The position numbers were made by a program, and so were the translations under genes. This document shows positions 54,968 to 63,810 of a stretch of DNA of 64,000 nucleotides, in pieces (the stretch's first letter is position 1; each line of letters begins with the position of its first letter). The notes under the pieces were generated by a model that was given only the letters and a program-made list of their open reading frames with translations, ran no database searches and was not told where the DNA came from. This DNA comes from an uncultured Sulfitobacter sp. (GTDB lineage: Bacteria; Pseudomonadota; Alphaproteobacteria; Rhodobacterales; Rhodobacteraceae): NCBI RefSeq assembly GCF_947500075.1, contig NZ_CANMQS010000001.1, positions 434,001-498,000 on the forward strand. The letters are read 5' to 3'.

Positions 54968-55824
54968 ATATCGGCTCCTTTCTGCAAAACGGCCGCGCGC
55001 TCTACGGTGTCTTTATCGAGGGGGGCGTGCGTCCTGTTGGCGCTGACGTGCAGGCGCGGTTTCCCACATTGCGAGACCTGCTCGATGCAGGGGACGTTGA
55101 TCTTCTGCGGGACGGCTCAAACCTGTCAGAAACACTCCACCTTGGTGAAATCACATTCCTTCAACCAATACCCAACCCGCGCAAGATCATCTGCGTTGGC
55201 CTGAACTATCCCAAACCCTACCCGGTCGACGGCGTGGTGCCTCCGAAACCCGACAACATCATTCTGTTCGGCAAAGAGCGCGACACACTTGTGCCGCATC
55301 ACGCAGCACTCGAAATGCCCATGGGCGCGCCGTCCCGGAGTTTTGACTACGAAGGCGAAATCGCGGTGGTCATCGGCAAAGCGGCGCGACATGTGTCCCA
55401 CGCGGATGCGCTGAACTCCGTTCTGGGATATTCCATTTTCAATGATGGCTCCGTGCGGGAGTGGCAGAAACACTCGATCTACGCAGGCAAGAACTTTGCG
55501 AACTCCGGATCGTGGGGGCCGTGGATCACCACGGCAGATGCGCTCGCGCCTGTGGAAGACCTGCAACTGACCGTGGCTCTGAATGGCGACACGGTACAAT
55601 GCGCCTTTGGCCGCGACATGATTTTCACTCTGGCCGCGCAAATCTCCTACGCCTCCTCGCTCTTCTGTTTGCACCCCGGAGACATCATCGCAACAGGATC
55701 ACCAGACGGAACCGGAGGCAGCAGAACGCCCCGACGGTTTCTGCTGCCCGGTGATCACCTCTCGATCTCTGTTTCTGGAATAGGATCATTGGAGAACACG
55801 GTCACCAAGACCTCATCGTCGTAA
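54964..55824 (+). CDS. Fumarylacetoacetate hydrolase-family protein
   Basis: 286 aa. FAH motifs ICVGLNYPKPYPV, RSFDYEGEIAVVIGKAARHV (metal Glu residues), and PGDIIATGSPDGTG. Such enzymes cleave C-C bonds of acylpyruvates or hydrate related dienoates. Overlaps the reductase-like gene by four bases. No gene is seen in the 260 bp after it, before the sulfatase. Confidence 0.9.
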   Translation: MNIGSFLQNGRALYGVFIEGGVRPVGADVQARFPTLRDLLDAGDVDLLRDGSNLSETLHLGEITFLQPIPNPRKIICVGLNYPKPYPVDGVVPPKPDNIILFGKERDTLVPHHAALEMPMGAPSRSFDYEGEIAVVIGKAARHVSHADALNSVLGYSIFNDGSVREWQKHSIYAGKNFANSGSWGPWITTADALAPVEDLQLTVALNGDTVQCAFGRDMIFTLAAQISYASSLFCLHPGDIIATGSPDGTGGSRTPRRFLLPGDHLSISVSGIGSLENTVTKTSSS

Positions 55825-56086
55825 AGCATCGCCAACTTCGTCCCGACAATCGACCGTCATCCATCTCTCTCGCTGGTTTCTGCAAGCCATCCCTGAGACG
55901 CTGACTGTCCAATCAAATCCGGGGAAAGGCCTGCGGGTTTCGCGCCACTTTGCCGTTCATGCAGGATATGGGCCGGCCTGACCTCACGACACCCAAACAG
56001 CGGGCTTCAGCACGCGCGATCAAAGTCTGTTGTCTTTGTGTTTAGGCGGTCCTACGCTTTTTTCACACATTGCCGGAGGTCAAACG

Positions 56087-57700
56087 ATGCCAGACATGAA
56101 CGAACGGCCAAACGTCATCTTGATCCTCGCCGATGATCTGGGCTTCGCGGATCTTGGGGTCACCGGTTCAGAAATCAAGACACCCAACATTGATGCGCTT
56201 GCGCGCGATGGCACGATGCTGTCGGCCATGTACAATTGCGCCAGATGTTGCCCCACCCGCGCGTCCTTGCTGACCGGGCTCTATCCTCACAATGCAGGCG
56301 TCGGTCACATGGGGGCCAATCTGGGCACACCTGCCTATCAGGGGTTCTTGCGCAATGACAGTGCGACGATTGCAGAGCATTTGCGCGCCAATGGCTACCG
56401 AACGCTGATGTCCGGCAAGTGGCACGTGGCCGGGGATTTCATGGCCCGCGAGGTCGACAGCTGGCGCGTCGGCGATGTGGAACACCCAACGCCGCGCCAA
56501 CGCGGGTTTGACCGCTTCTATGGCATTGTCGATGGCGTCACGCATTTCTTTTCGCCCCATTACATGCTGGAAGACGACAGCCGGGTTGAGACCTTCCCCG
56601 ATGATTTCTACTTCACCGACGCAATCACCGACAAAGCCATCGGCATGATTGAAGAGACACCCGACCATCAGCCGTTCTTCCTCTATCTGGCGCATACCGC
56701 CCCGCATTGGCCGCTTCACGCCCATGAAGAAGACATCGCCCGATACGACGGTGTTTACAGCGCCGGCTGGGACGCCACGCGCACCGCGCGCCACGAGACG
56801 ATGAATGCCATGGGGCTGTTCCAGACCAACTGGGATATCTCCCCCCGCGATGATCAGGTCCACTCCTGGACCGCAGAGAAGAACACCGATTGGGAAGCCC
56901 GCAAAATGGCGACCTATGCGGCAATGGTGGACCGGATGGATCAATCCATTGGCCGTCTGATCGCCGAACTCAAACGCATGGACAGGTTCGACAACACGCT
57001 GATCTTGTTTCTGTCCGACAACGGCGGCTGTGCCGAGTTCATGGCCGAAGATGGATGGGCCAAGTTCTTCCCCGATACCACCGCTGACGGCCGCAGGATT
57101 GAGATGGGCAATCGCCCTGACGTCATGCCCGGAAATGCGCTGACCTATCAAAGCTACGACAAACCCTGGGCCAACGTTTCCAACGCGCCCTTTCGGCTGT
57201 TCAAGCATTACGTGCACGAAGGCGGCATATCGACGCCGCTTGTCGCGCATTGGCCCAAAGGGTTCAAAGCCCGCGACACCGCCCATGCCGCCTGCCACGT
57301 CGTGGACATCTTGCCGACCATTCTTGAGGCAACGGGGTGTACATATCAAAACGAGGTTGGCGGGCATGAAATCCAGCCGATGCAGGGTGAATCCCTCCTC
57401 TCCCTGCTCTGCGGAAAGGAATGGGAGCGCGCACAGCCGATCTTCTTCGAACATGAAGGAAACGCTGCCATTCGCCTCGGGCAGTTCAAATTGGTGCGCC
57501 AATATGCGCAGGATTGGGAACTTTATGATATGGAGGCGGACCGAACAGAGTTGAACAATCTGGCCGGCACATCTCCCAGGCTTGAGGCGGATTTGAAAGG
57601 TCAGTATCTCTCATGGGCCGCCCAGACCGGAGTTCTGGATTGGCAGGTTGCGCTCCCGAAGTTACTGGACGCCTGGAAGATTGAAACTGCGGAAGGCTAA
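56087..57700 (+). CDS. Type I sulfatase (arylsulfatase family)
   Basis: 537 aa from ATG 56087, which has GGAGG seven bases upstream (an earlier start at 56030 lacks this). Formylglycine site C54-C-P-T-R58 (CxPxR), metal aspartates D15/D16 (LADDLGFADLG) and SDNGGCAEF are intact. No signal peptide, so cytoplasmic, and the matching formylglycine-generating enzyme is not in the window. Substrate is a sulfate ester, not identified; it is not clearly a choline sulfatase. Confidence 0.9.
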   Translation: MPDMNERPNVILILADDLGFADLGVTGSEIKTPNIDALARDGTMLSAMYNCARCCPTRASLLTGLYPHNAGVGHMGANLGTPAYQGFLRNDSATIAEHLRANGYRTLMSGKWHVAGDFMAREVDSWRVGDVEHPTPRQRGFDRFYGIVDGVTHFFSPHYMLEDDSRVETFPDDFYFTDAITDKAIGMIEETPDHQPFFLYLAHTAPHWPLHAHEEDIARYDGVYSAGWDATRTARHETMNAMGLFQTNWDISPRDDQVHSWTAEKNTDWEARKMATYAAMVDRMDQSIGRLIAELKRMDRFDNTLILFLSDNGGCAEFMAEDGWAKFFPDTTADGRRIEMGNRPDVMPGNALTYQSYDKPWANVSNAPFRLFKHYVHEGGISTPLVAHWPKGFKARDTAHAACHVVDILPTILEATGCTYQNEVGGHEIQPMQGESLLSLLCGKEWERAQPIFFEHEGNAAIRLGQFKLVRQYAQDWELYDMEADRTELNNLAGTSPRLEADLKGQYLSWAAQTGVLDWQVALPKLLDAWKIETAEG

Positions 57701-58817
57701 GTGGTTGCGGCGCTTTCCGGCCAGTGACCCTTTGCCTCTTCCGCGGCGGTGCAGCCCCGTCCGGTTTTGCCCCGTCCGCAGCGCAGGCTGGCCTCCGTCA
57801 GATCAGGATTGCGCACCATTTCCACAGATCGCCGCAGATGCCCCAAGCATACGCAGGTCACGCCCGGCACAGCCTGATGGCCGACCAGGGATTTGTGAAA
57901 ATGCGGCAGACCGAAACGGGTTCAGAAACGGACGACCCCACCAGCAATGGTTCGACAGAATGCGCAGGAAACTCAACAGAGAAACGCCAAAGGGGGTTGT
58001 GGAACATCACGAACCTTTGACTCGAGAAAGCGAATTTCTTGAATCCCGCCAGCGCCGCGCGTCATACAATATTGGCCCAAACGTCAAGCATTCTTGCCCC
58101 AAACCGGATCTACATCAACCCTTGGACAAACGGAGGCACAGCGGACTTTGCTGCCATTCCTTATCTGCCGAAACGAAAGCCGTGCATTGCCAGACCGCGG
58201 GGTGGCGATCCGACGTGGGTTCGGGGCAGTTTATGGCTGCCAAGTTATTGCTCCAACAGAAGGATGCGCAGGTGGCAGCCAAATCGCCAACCCGGTGGGG
58301 CGGTCTGGCGATGCACGGCGGGCTAAAGCCCTTGATTCCGTGCGGGGGTCCTTTTGCTGGCACCGCGTTGGGCTCTTTTTCCTCTTTCGCTACGATCCGC
58401 ACGAAGGTCTGCAATGGGTTTCCGATAATCAGATCAAGTTAAGCCCACACGGAGGCAGGCCCATGCCCTGCCATACCTTTCATCCTGACATTGGGGATTT
58501 GGAAAAGCCAAACGCCCGATGTAGTAAGGGTGAAGGCGCAGCCTTCCCCTTCGGGCAATCCCATTCGACAAGGCCGTGTCCTCGCTACGCTGCGGGCCGC
58601 ATCAACCTTGTCGAATAGCGTTGCCTCGCCCCCATCCGCGTTCCCCACGTGGCAGATTTACACGAGAAGGCGGCTTCGCGGTCTGATCTACAAATCGCCC
58701 CCGATTTTCCGGTTGGGAAACGGGATCAAATGAAACAACCCAAATGGGTCAAGGATCGGGATTTGGTCGGTTTATGACGCAACGGTCAAAGTCATCTGAC
58801 GTTCGTCTGGGGTGAAG
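57701..58817. other. About 1.1 kb without a convincing gene
   Basis: Several ORFs up to 264 aa occur here, but none shows family motifs, a good ribosome site or coherent domain sequence. The stretch contains an inverted repeat at 58563-58616. It lies between the sulfatase and tRNA-Arg. It may be a relic region or an insertion target, but I see nothing to prove either. Confidence 0.5.
58563..58616. repeat. 11-bp inverted repeat with 32-bp spacer
   Basis: attcgacaagg (58563-58573) and ccttgtcgaat (58606-58616) are perfect inverted copies around a GC-rich spacer. It could be a terminator, a repeat-element arm, or an operator. No gene is immediately attached. Confidence 0.5.
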
Positions 58818-58894
58818 TGGCGGACCGAGGAGGATTCGAACCCCCGACCCCCTGATTCGTAGTCAGGTACTCTATCCAGCTGAGCTATCGGTCC
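58818..58894 (-). tRNA. tRNA-Arg (ACG)
   Basis: 77 nt on the minus strand with encoded CCA. Acceptor ggaccga/tcggtcc, D arm agctcagctggatagagt, anticodon arm cctgact-ACG-aatcagg, T arm cgggggttcgaatcctcct. Confidence 0.95.
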
Positions 58895-58972
58895 ACTGCT
58901 GGGCGGTTTAGTGGGCCTGCACAGGCTTTGCAAGCCCCCTTTTAAGCGACATGGCCATTCGCTCAGCGCCTC

Positions 58973-60358
58973 TCAAAGGGTCCCATCCCCCTTGGGCAAG
59001 GTGATGCAGAATACAGTGCCATTTTCATCCGTCCGCAAAAGCTGCAACCGGCCGCCGTGGCCCTTCACAAGCTCTGCCGCGATGGCCAGGCCAAGGCCAG
59101 AACCGCCCTTGCGCGCGCCGCCCTGAAACGGGGTGAACAGATGGGTTTGCGCCTTTGTGGGCAGGCCGGGGCCGGTGTCGCTGACCTCGATCTCCCAGGC
59201 GTTTTCGGTGTCATTGGCCCGCAGGGCGATCTCGCCTCCCCTGCCCGTTGCCGCCAGCGCCTGCCGCGCATTGCGCACAAGGTTCGACAGCACGCGGTAC
59301 ATCTGTTCAGGGTCCGCGCGGATCATCATATCCGCAGGCACATCCACCGCAAAACTGATGTCATGTCCGGCACTGGCCAGCCGCTCTCCGGCCAGCGCGT
59401 CTTCGATCAGTTCCGGCAAGGCAACCATCGTCAGCGTCGGCCCGGGTTCCTCCGCCTTGCCAAAGGCAAGCGTGCTTTCACACAGATGCACCGCGCGGGT
59501 GATGGAGCCCACCAGCTTGGGCGCCATACGTTTCACCGTCGGATCCTCGGACATTTCAATCCGGTCGGTAAAAAGCTGCGCCGAGGTCAGGATGTTGCGC
59601 AGATCATGGCTGATCTTGCTCACCGCCGATCCCAGCTGCGCCAGCCGCTCCTTCTGTTTCAGCGCCTGCGTCAGATCCGTTTGCATCGTGCGCAGTGCCA
59701 CTTCCGCCTCATACAGTTCTGTCACACTGGCGGAGGGTTCAATGATCCGCCGCGCGTCCTCTGGCGCCTGGGCATAGCGCTGCATATGCCCCACCACGCC
59801 CTTGATCGGTTTCAAGAGCAAGGCGCGCATCGCGACAAACAACAACGCCGCAGTCACAATCGAAATCACCGCCGACAGGATCAGAATCCGCACGCCATAA
59901 TCCAGCATCGCCATGCGCATGGGGGCCGTTTCCATGGTGATCTCAATCAGCAGGCCCGCGTCTCGCACCGGCGCGCCAATGACCCGGATCACCTCGTTTT
60001 CCGGCTGCAACAGCCGCCGCGTGGCATCCCCGATCAGCGAAAACGCGGTCGACTCGCGCAGATCAAAGGTCTCCACAATCGGGCGCGGCATCGGAGAGGC
60101 CAGCATCAACTGCCGCACCTCATCCCGGCGCAGCACCACATTGAACACCTCGGCATTCAGCAGCAGTTCCGCTTCCAGTTCTTCATCGATCATGTCATCG
60201 GCCAAGAGCGCGAGCGAGGCAATCTGCGCCCGCTCCAGCCGGTTCAGCATGTAATCTTCACGAAACCGCGCGATGGAGGGGACAAAGATCAGCACCTCTG
60301 CCAGCATCACGAAGATGATGGTCAGGATCACCAACCGGCCCGAAAGGGAATTGAACAT
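58973..60358 (-). CDS. Sensor histidine kinase
   Basis: 461 aa. Two membrane segments (about 7-27 and 155-180) flank a periplasmic sensor region, then a linker and HisKA (SKISHDLRNILTSAQLF, His in SHDLR). The ATPase domain has N box RVLSNLVRNARQAL, G1 SDTGPGLP and G2 GSGLGLAIA. No partner response regulator lies beside it. Starts 38 bp downstream of the FAD oxidoreductase gene. Confidence 0.92.
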   Translation of the reverse strand: MFNSLSGRLVILTIIFVMLAEVLIFVPSIARFREDYMLNRLERAQIASLALLADDMIDEELEAELLLNAEVFNVVLRRDEVRQLMLASPMPRPIVETFDLRESTAFSLIGDATRRLLQPENEVIRVIGAPVRDAGLLIEITMETAPMRMAMLDYGVRILILSAVISIVTAALLFVAMRALLLKPIKGVVGHMQRYAQAPEDARRIIEPSASVTELYEAEVALRTMQTDLTQALKQKERLAQLGSAVSKISHDLRNILTSAQLFTDRIEMSEDPTVKRMAPKLVGSITRAVHLCESTLAFGKAEEPGPTLTMVALPELIEDALAGERLASAGHDISFAVDVPADMMIRADPEQMYRVLSNLVRNARQALAATGRGGEIALRANDTENAWEIEVSDTGPGLPTKAQTHLFTPFQGGARKGGSGLGLAIAAELVKGHGGRLQLLRTDENGTVFCITLPKGDGTL

Positions 60359-60396
60359 CTGCCGCTACCTTAAACCCCGAAGACCGCCTGCCCTGC

Positions 60397-61815
60397 TCAC
60401 GGAAGATACCGCTGCACAAAGCCCACCACGCGCTTGACCGTATCGCTTTCAAACAGGCGCGGGCTGAAATACGCGCCCGCTGCGCGTTTGTTGATCTCGC
60501 CAATCGTCGGGTAAGGGGCGACCATGGCGGCAATTTGGCTCATTTTCATGGAGTTGGCCAGTGCCAGCGCCCAGAGGTTGATCAGCTCTCCGGCCTGATA
60601 GCCGACAATGCTGACGCCCACGGGGCGGCCTTTGACGACCATGACCTTGATGAACCCCTTGGTTTTCCGCTCCGCAATGGCGCGGTCGTTGTGGGTGTAG
60701 TGAAACCGCACAACCTCCAGCTTGATGCCATGGGCTTTCTTCGCTTCCGCTTCGGTCATCCCGACCTGAGCCAGCTCGGGATCGGTATAGGTGGCCCAGG
60801 GGATATGGGCAGTCTTGGCTTTTGAGGGCAGCCCAAACAGCATCGACCGGATGATTACCCCCGCATGATACCCCGCCACATGGGTGAATTGCAGCCCGCC
60901 TGCCACATCGCCGATGGCATAGACCTTCTTGTTGGTGGTCCGCAAAGACGCATCCACCTTGATTCCATTGCGCGCAGGCTTGATGCCCGCCTTTTCCAGA
61001 TCCAGCTTTTCGGTATTCGCTTTCCGCCCCACCGCCATCAACAGATGTGAGCCCTTGAAGATACGGCCATCCTTGGCCTCCACCTCAATCGCGCCCGCTT
61101 TGCCGCGGATTTCAGCCGCCAGCGCATCTTCCTCAATCACCACGCCTTCGTCCCGCAGCGCATCCAACACCACACCCGCCAATTCCGGATCATCCTTGCC
61201 CAGAGCCTTGGCCCCTTCGATCACCGTCACTTTGCAGCCCATGCGGATATGCGCCTGCGCCATCTCCATGCCAATCGGACCGCCGCCGATGATCAGCAAA
61301 TGCTCGGGCGCCTCGCGCAGGTCAAACAACGTCTCGTTGGTCTCATAGGGTACATTCTCCAGCCCCGGAATGGGCGGCACCAGCGGCGCGGACCCCGTGG
61401 CAATCACCACCCGACGCGCCTTGATCACTGTGTCCCCCGCCTGCACCTCGTCCTTTGAGATAAAGCGCCCGAATGCCTCGATCACCTTGACGCCAAGACC
61501 CTCGAAGCGTTCCACGGAATCCATCGGCTCGATCTGCGCAATCACATCGGCCACATGATCCTTGGCCGCCGCATAATCCACCACGCCCGCCGCATCCTGC
61601 ACGCCATATTGCGCCCCGTGCTGCTGCCCATAGGCCGACTTGCCCGTGGCAATCAGCGCCTTCGACGGCACACAGCCATAGTTCAGGCAATCCCCGCCCA
61701 TCTTGTGTCCTTCCAGCAGAACCACATCCGCGCCCATCTGCGACGCTCCCGCCGCCACCGACAGCCCTCCCGACCCGCCGCCAATCACCAGCACATCCGT
61801 CTTGATCCGGTTCAT
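60397..61815 (-). CDS. Lpd/MerA-like pyridine nucleotide-disulfide oxidoreductase
   Basis: 472 aa. FAD loop LVIGGGSGGLS, redox-active dithiol GGDCLNYGCVPSKAL (C-x4-C), NAD loop LLIIGGGPIGMEMA, and a C-terminal dimer domain (His-Glu region near PTIGEINKRAAG). No extra N-terminal HMA domain, so mercuric reductase is not proven; a dihydrolipoamide-like reductase of unknown substrate is safer. Start at 61815 overlaps the TVP38-type gene. Confidence 0.88.
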   Translation of the reverse strand: MNRIKTDVLVIGGGSGGLSVAAGASQMGADVVLLEGHKMGGDCLNYGCVPSKALIATGKSAYGQQHGAQYGVQDAAGVVDYAAAKDHVADVIAQIEPMDSVERFEGLGVKVIEAFGRFISKDEVQAGDTVIKARRVVIATGSAPLVPPIPGLENVPYETNETLFDLREAPEHLLIIGGGPIGMEMAQAHIRMGCKVTVIEGAKALGKDDPELAGVVLDALRDEGVVIEEDALAAEIRGKAGAIEVEAKDGRIFKGSHLLMAVGRKANTEKLDLEKAGIKPARNGIKVDASLRTTNKKVYAIGDVAGGLQFTHVAGYHAGVIIRSMLFGLPSKAKTAHIPWATYTDPELAQVGMTEAEAKKAHGIKLEVVRFHYTHNDRAIAERKTKGFIKVMVVKGRPVGVSIVGYQAGELINLWALALANSMKMSQIAAMVAPYPTIGEINKRAAGAYFSPRLFESDTVKRVVGFVQRYLP

Positions 61816-62561
61816 TTCAGCAATTCCTTCTTGCCCGTCAGTTTCTTGATAATCACCGGCAGCACCGACAACAGGCACAGGCCCAGGATCGGGAACAGGA
61901 TATAGGGCTCAAAGATGATCCCCAGATTCGGGCTTTCCCCACGGGCGAACACGTCGCCCAGCCCCGCCCCCACGGAGGTAAAGACAAGGCTGCCCGGAAT
62001 GATCCCGATAAAGGTCGAGATCACAAACCGATAGAGCGGCACCCCCAGAAACGCCGGGATCAAATTGGCCAGAAAGAACGGCACCGCAGGCACCAACCGG
62101 ATAAAGAACAACATCGACCACTGGTTCTCATCCAACCCCTTCTTCAGCCGCGCCACCATCCCGTCAGACGCCTCCATCCGCGCCTTCAGCCGCTCCCCCA
62201 GCCCCATGCGGGCGGCCAGAAAAATCACCGACGCCCCCAGCGTGGCCCCGGTGATGTTGACCACCGTGCCCAGCGCCGTGCCAAACAGAAAGCCACCCGT
62301 CAGCGTGGCAATCGCCGCGCCGGGCAGCGAAAAGCCCACGATCAGCACGTAGATCGCAATGAACCCCAGCACCGTCAGCACAAAATTGGCATCCCGGAAC
62401 GCCAGCAGCGCCTCGCGGTTGTCGCGCAGCGCATCAAAGCTGAGATAATCGCGCAGCGTGAACGCCCCCACAATCGCAACCACCGCGATGGCGATCAACG
62501 GCAGATGGCGCATCAGCGCCGACTTCTGCATCTCGGTCTCTGGTTCGGTCATCTGCGTCAT
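61812..62561 (-). CDS. TVP38/TMEM64 (DedA-like VTT domain) membrane protein
   Basis: About 249 aa with a VTT core: LPGAAIATLTGGFLFG and TFIGIIPGSLVFTSVGAGLG, with about six spans. Such proteins are thought to be lipid scramblases or transporters. Start is uncertain: ATG 62561, or GTG 62597 with 12 more residues. Often paired with a MerA/Lpd-like oxidoreductase, as here. Confidence 0.88.
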   Translation of the reverse strand: MTQMTEPETEMQKSALMRHLPLIAIAVVAIVGAFTLRDYLSFDALRDNREALLAFRDANFVLTVLGFIAIYVLIVGFSLPGAAIATLTGGFLFGTALGTVVNITGATLGASVIFLAARMGLGERLKARMEASDGMVARLKKGLDENQWSMLFFIRLVPAVPFFLANLIPAFLGVPLYRFVISTFIGIIPGSLVFTSVGAGLGDVFARGESPNLGIIFEPYILFPILGLCLLSVLPVIIKKLTGKKELLK

Positions 62562-62850
62562 TTTCTGCACCACTTTCAGGGTTGGTTGCTGTTTCACCCT
62601 AGATGGCGCGTTAGGCTTGCGCGGGATAGAGCCCTCACGGGCGCTTGATCATCGGTGTATAATAGAGGGCTGTTTGTGACGACATGCCAGCCGATTGAAA
62701 CATTTCGCACCGCTCAGGCAGGATTTATTGCAAGAACAGGCGAAAATGCCCCTTCTACCGTTTGACTTGGCGCAGGTCGCGCCGTAAAGACCGGGTCTGA
62801 ATTGCAGCGCCGCCCGAATCCGGGCGCGCATCTTAGATGGAGACGGAGCG

Positions 62851-62985
62851 ATGAAACGCACCTTTCAACCCTCGAACCTCGTCCGCAAGCGCCGCCACGG
62901 GTTCCGTGCCCGTATGGCGACCAAAGCGGGTCGCAAGATCATCAATGCCCGCCGCGCGCAGGGCCGCAAGTCGCTGAGCGCTTAA
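62851..62985 (+). CDS. rpmH: 50S ribosomal protein L34
   Basis: 44 aa, typical L34 beginning [20 protein letters not shown] and rich in Lys/Arg. GGAG precedes the ATG. Followed by rnpA and yidD, the conserved order. Confidence 0.98.
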   Translation: MKRTFQPSNLVRKRRHGFRARMATKAGRKIINARRAQGRKSLSA

Positions 62986-63010
62986 GCGCCAGCCATTGCC
63001 GCAGACATTG

Positions 63011-63427
63011 ATGCCGCCGGAGGCGCCCCAGACAGGCACAGATGCCAGGGTCGGGGCAACGCCCCCGGCGGCTTTTCTGCGTGTGGAAACCCTGACCAAA
63101 CGTGCCGACTTTCAACGCGCCTCCCGCGCCGCGCATCAGGCCACCCCCGGTTTCATCCTGCAAATGCGAAGACGCCACGCGGATGAGCGCACCAGCGCCG
63201 ACATCCGTGTCGGCTTCACCTGTTCCAAGAAAGTCGGCAATGCCGTCGCGCGAAACCGCGCCAAACGCCGCCTGCGCGAAATCGCCCGCCTTGCGCTGCC
63301 CAGCCTTGGCCAGAGCGGCCACGACTACGTCCTGATCGGCCGCAAGGGGGCCACCGCCACCCTGCCCTTCGCACAGTTGCAAGCCGACTTCGCCCGTGCG
63401 CTTGCCAAACTCCACACCCGGTCATGA
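63011..63427 (+). CDS. rnpA: Ribonuclease P protein component
   Basis: 138 aa from ATG 63011 (TTG 62996 is an alternative). The family signature VARNRAKRRLRE follows GFTCSKKVGN, with LTKRADFQRAS at the core start. The protein assists RNase P RNA in tRNA 5' processing. The N-terminal 30 residues are variable in this order. yidD overlaps its last four bases. Confidence 0.95.
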   Translation: MPPEAPQTGTDARVGATPPAAFLRVETLTKRADFQRASRAAHQATPGFILQMRRRHADERTSADIRVGFTCSKKVGNAVARNRAKRRLREIARLALPSLGQSGHDYVLIGRKGATATLPFAQLQADFARALAKLHTRS

Positions 63428-63660
63428 CGCTGCTCGCCCGCCTCCTGCGCCTGCCCGTGCACGGCTACCGCCTGATCTTCAGCCCCTGGGTCGGCTTCAA
63501 CTGCCGCTACCAGCCGACGTGCAGCGCCTATGCGCTTGAGGCCTTGGAGAAACACGGCGGCCTCAAAGGCACATGGCTCGCCGCCCGCCGCATCGGGCGC
63601 TGCCATCCCTGGGGCGGCGACGGATATGACCCCGTGCCGGGCAAAGAAGACCGTCCATAG
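63424..63660 (+). CDS. yidD: Membrane protein insertion efficiency factor YidD
   Basis: 78 aa. The conserved core is YRLIFSPWVGFNCRYQPTCSAYALEAL and GRCHPWGGDGYDPVP. The protein is linked with YidC insertase in membrane-protein insertion. ATGA overlap with rnpA gives translational coupling. Confidence 0.96.
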   Translation: MTLLARLLRLPVHGYRLIFSPWVGFNCRYQPTCSAYALEALEKHGGLKGTWLAARRIGRCHPWGGDGYDPVPGKEDRP

Positions 63661-63810
63661 CCACCCGGCGTTAACCACTCACCGCACGCTGCGTTAACAG
63701 TCGGGCCTGAAAACGGGGCGGTGTACAGGTTGTGCACAGGGCGTGTACGGGTTTTTGCCCCTCGGCCCACAGGCGTTAACGCAAAAATATTTTCGCGCAA
63801 CGCCCGTTTC
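63661..63810. promoter_or_regulatory. Gene-free spacer with repeated GTTAAC and GTGTAC motifs
   Basis: Three gttaac sites and gtgtac, gtgcac, gtgtac motifs occur within about 110 bp, plus ttgtgcaca, a near match to a DnaA box. It separates yidD from a convergent gene. No function can be assigned from sequence alone. Confidence 0.3.

Noticed and set aside
56168..57502. 444-aa open frame antisense to the sulfatase
   Set aside because: The sulfatase motifs on the plus strand explain the sequence; the antisense frame has no recognisable domain.
56087..57700. Choline sulfatase (BetC)
   Set aside because: No betA/betB neighbours and no choline-sulfatase-specific C-terminal tail recognised.
59057..60373. 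438-aa open frame antisense to the histidine kinase
   Set aside because: All kinase boxes are on the minus strand; the plus-strand frame is low-complexity His/Arg/Gln-rich.
60397..61815. Mercuric reductase
   Set aside because: No HMA domain, no C-terminal cysteine pair that I can see, and no other mer genes nearby.
62851..63810. Chromosome origin at rpmH-rnpA
   Set aside because: Only one imperfect DnaA-like box and no AT-rich unwinding tract; dnaA is absent.
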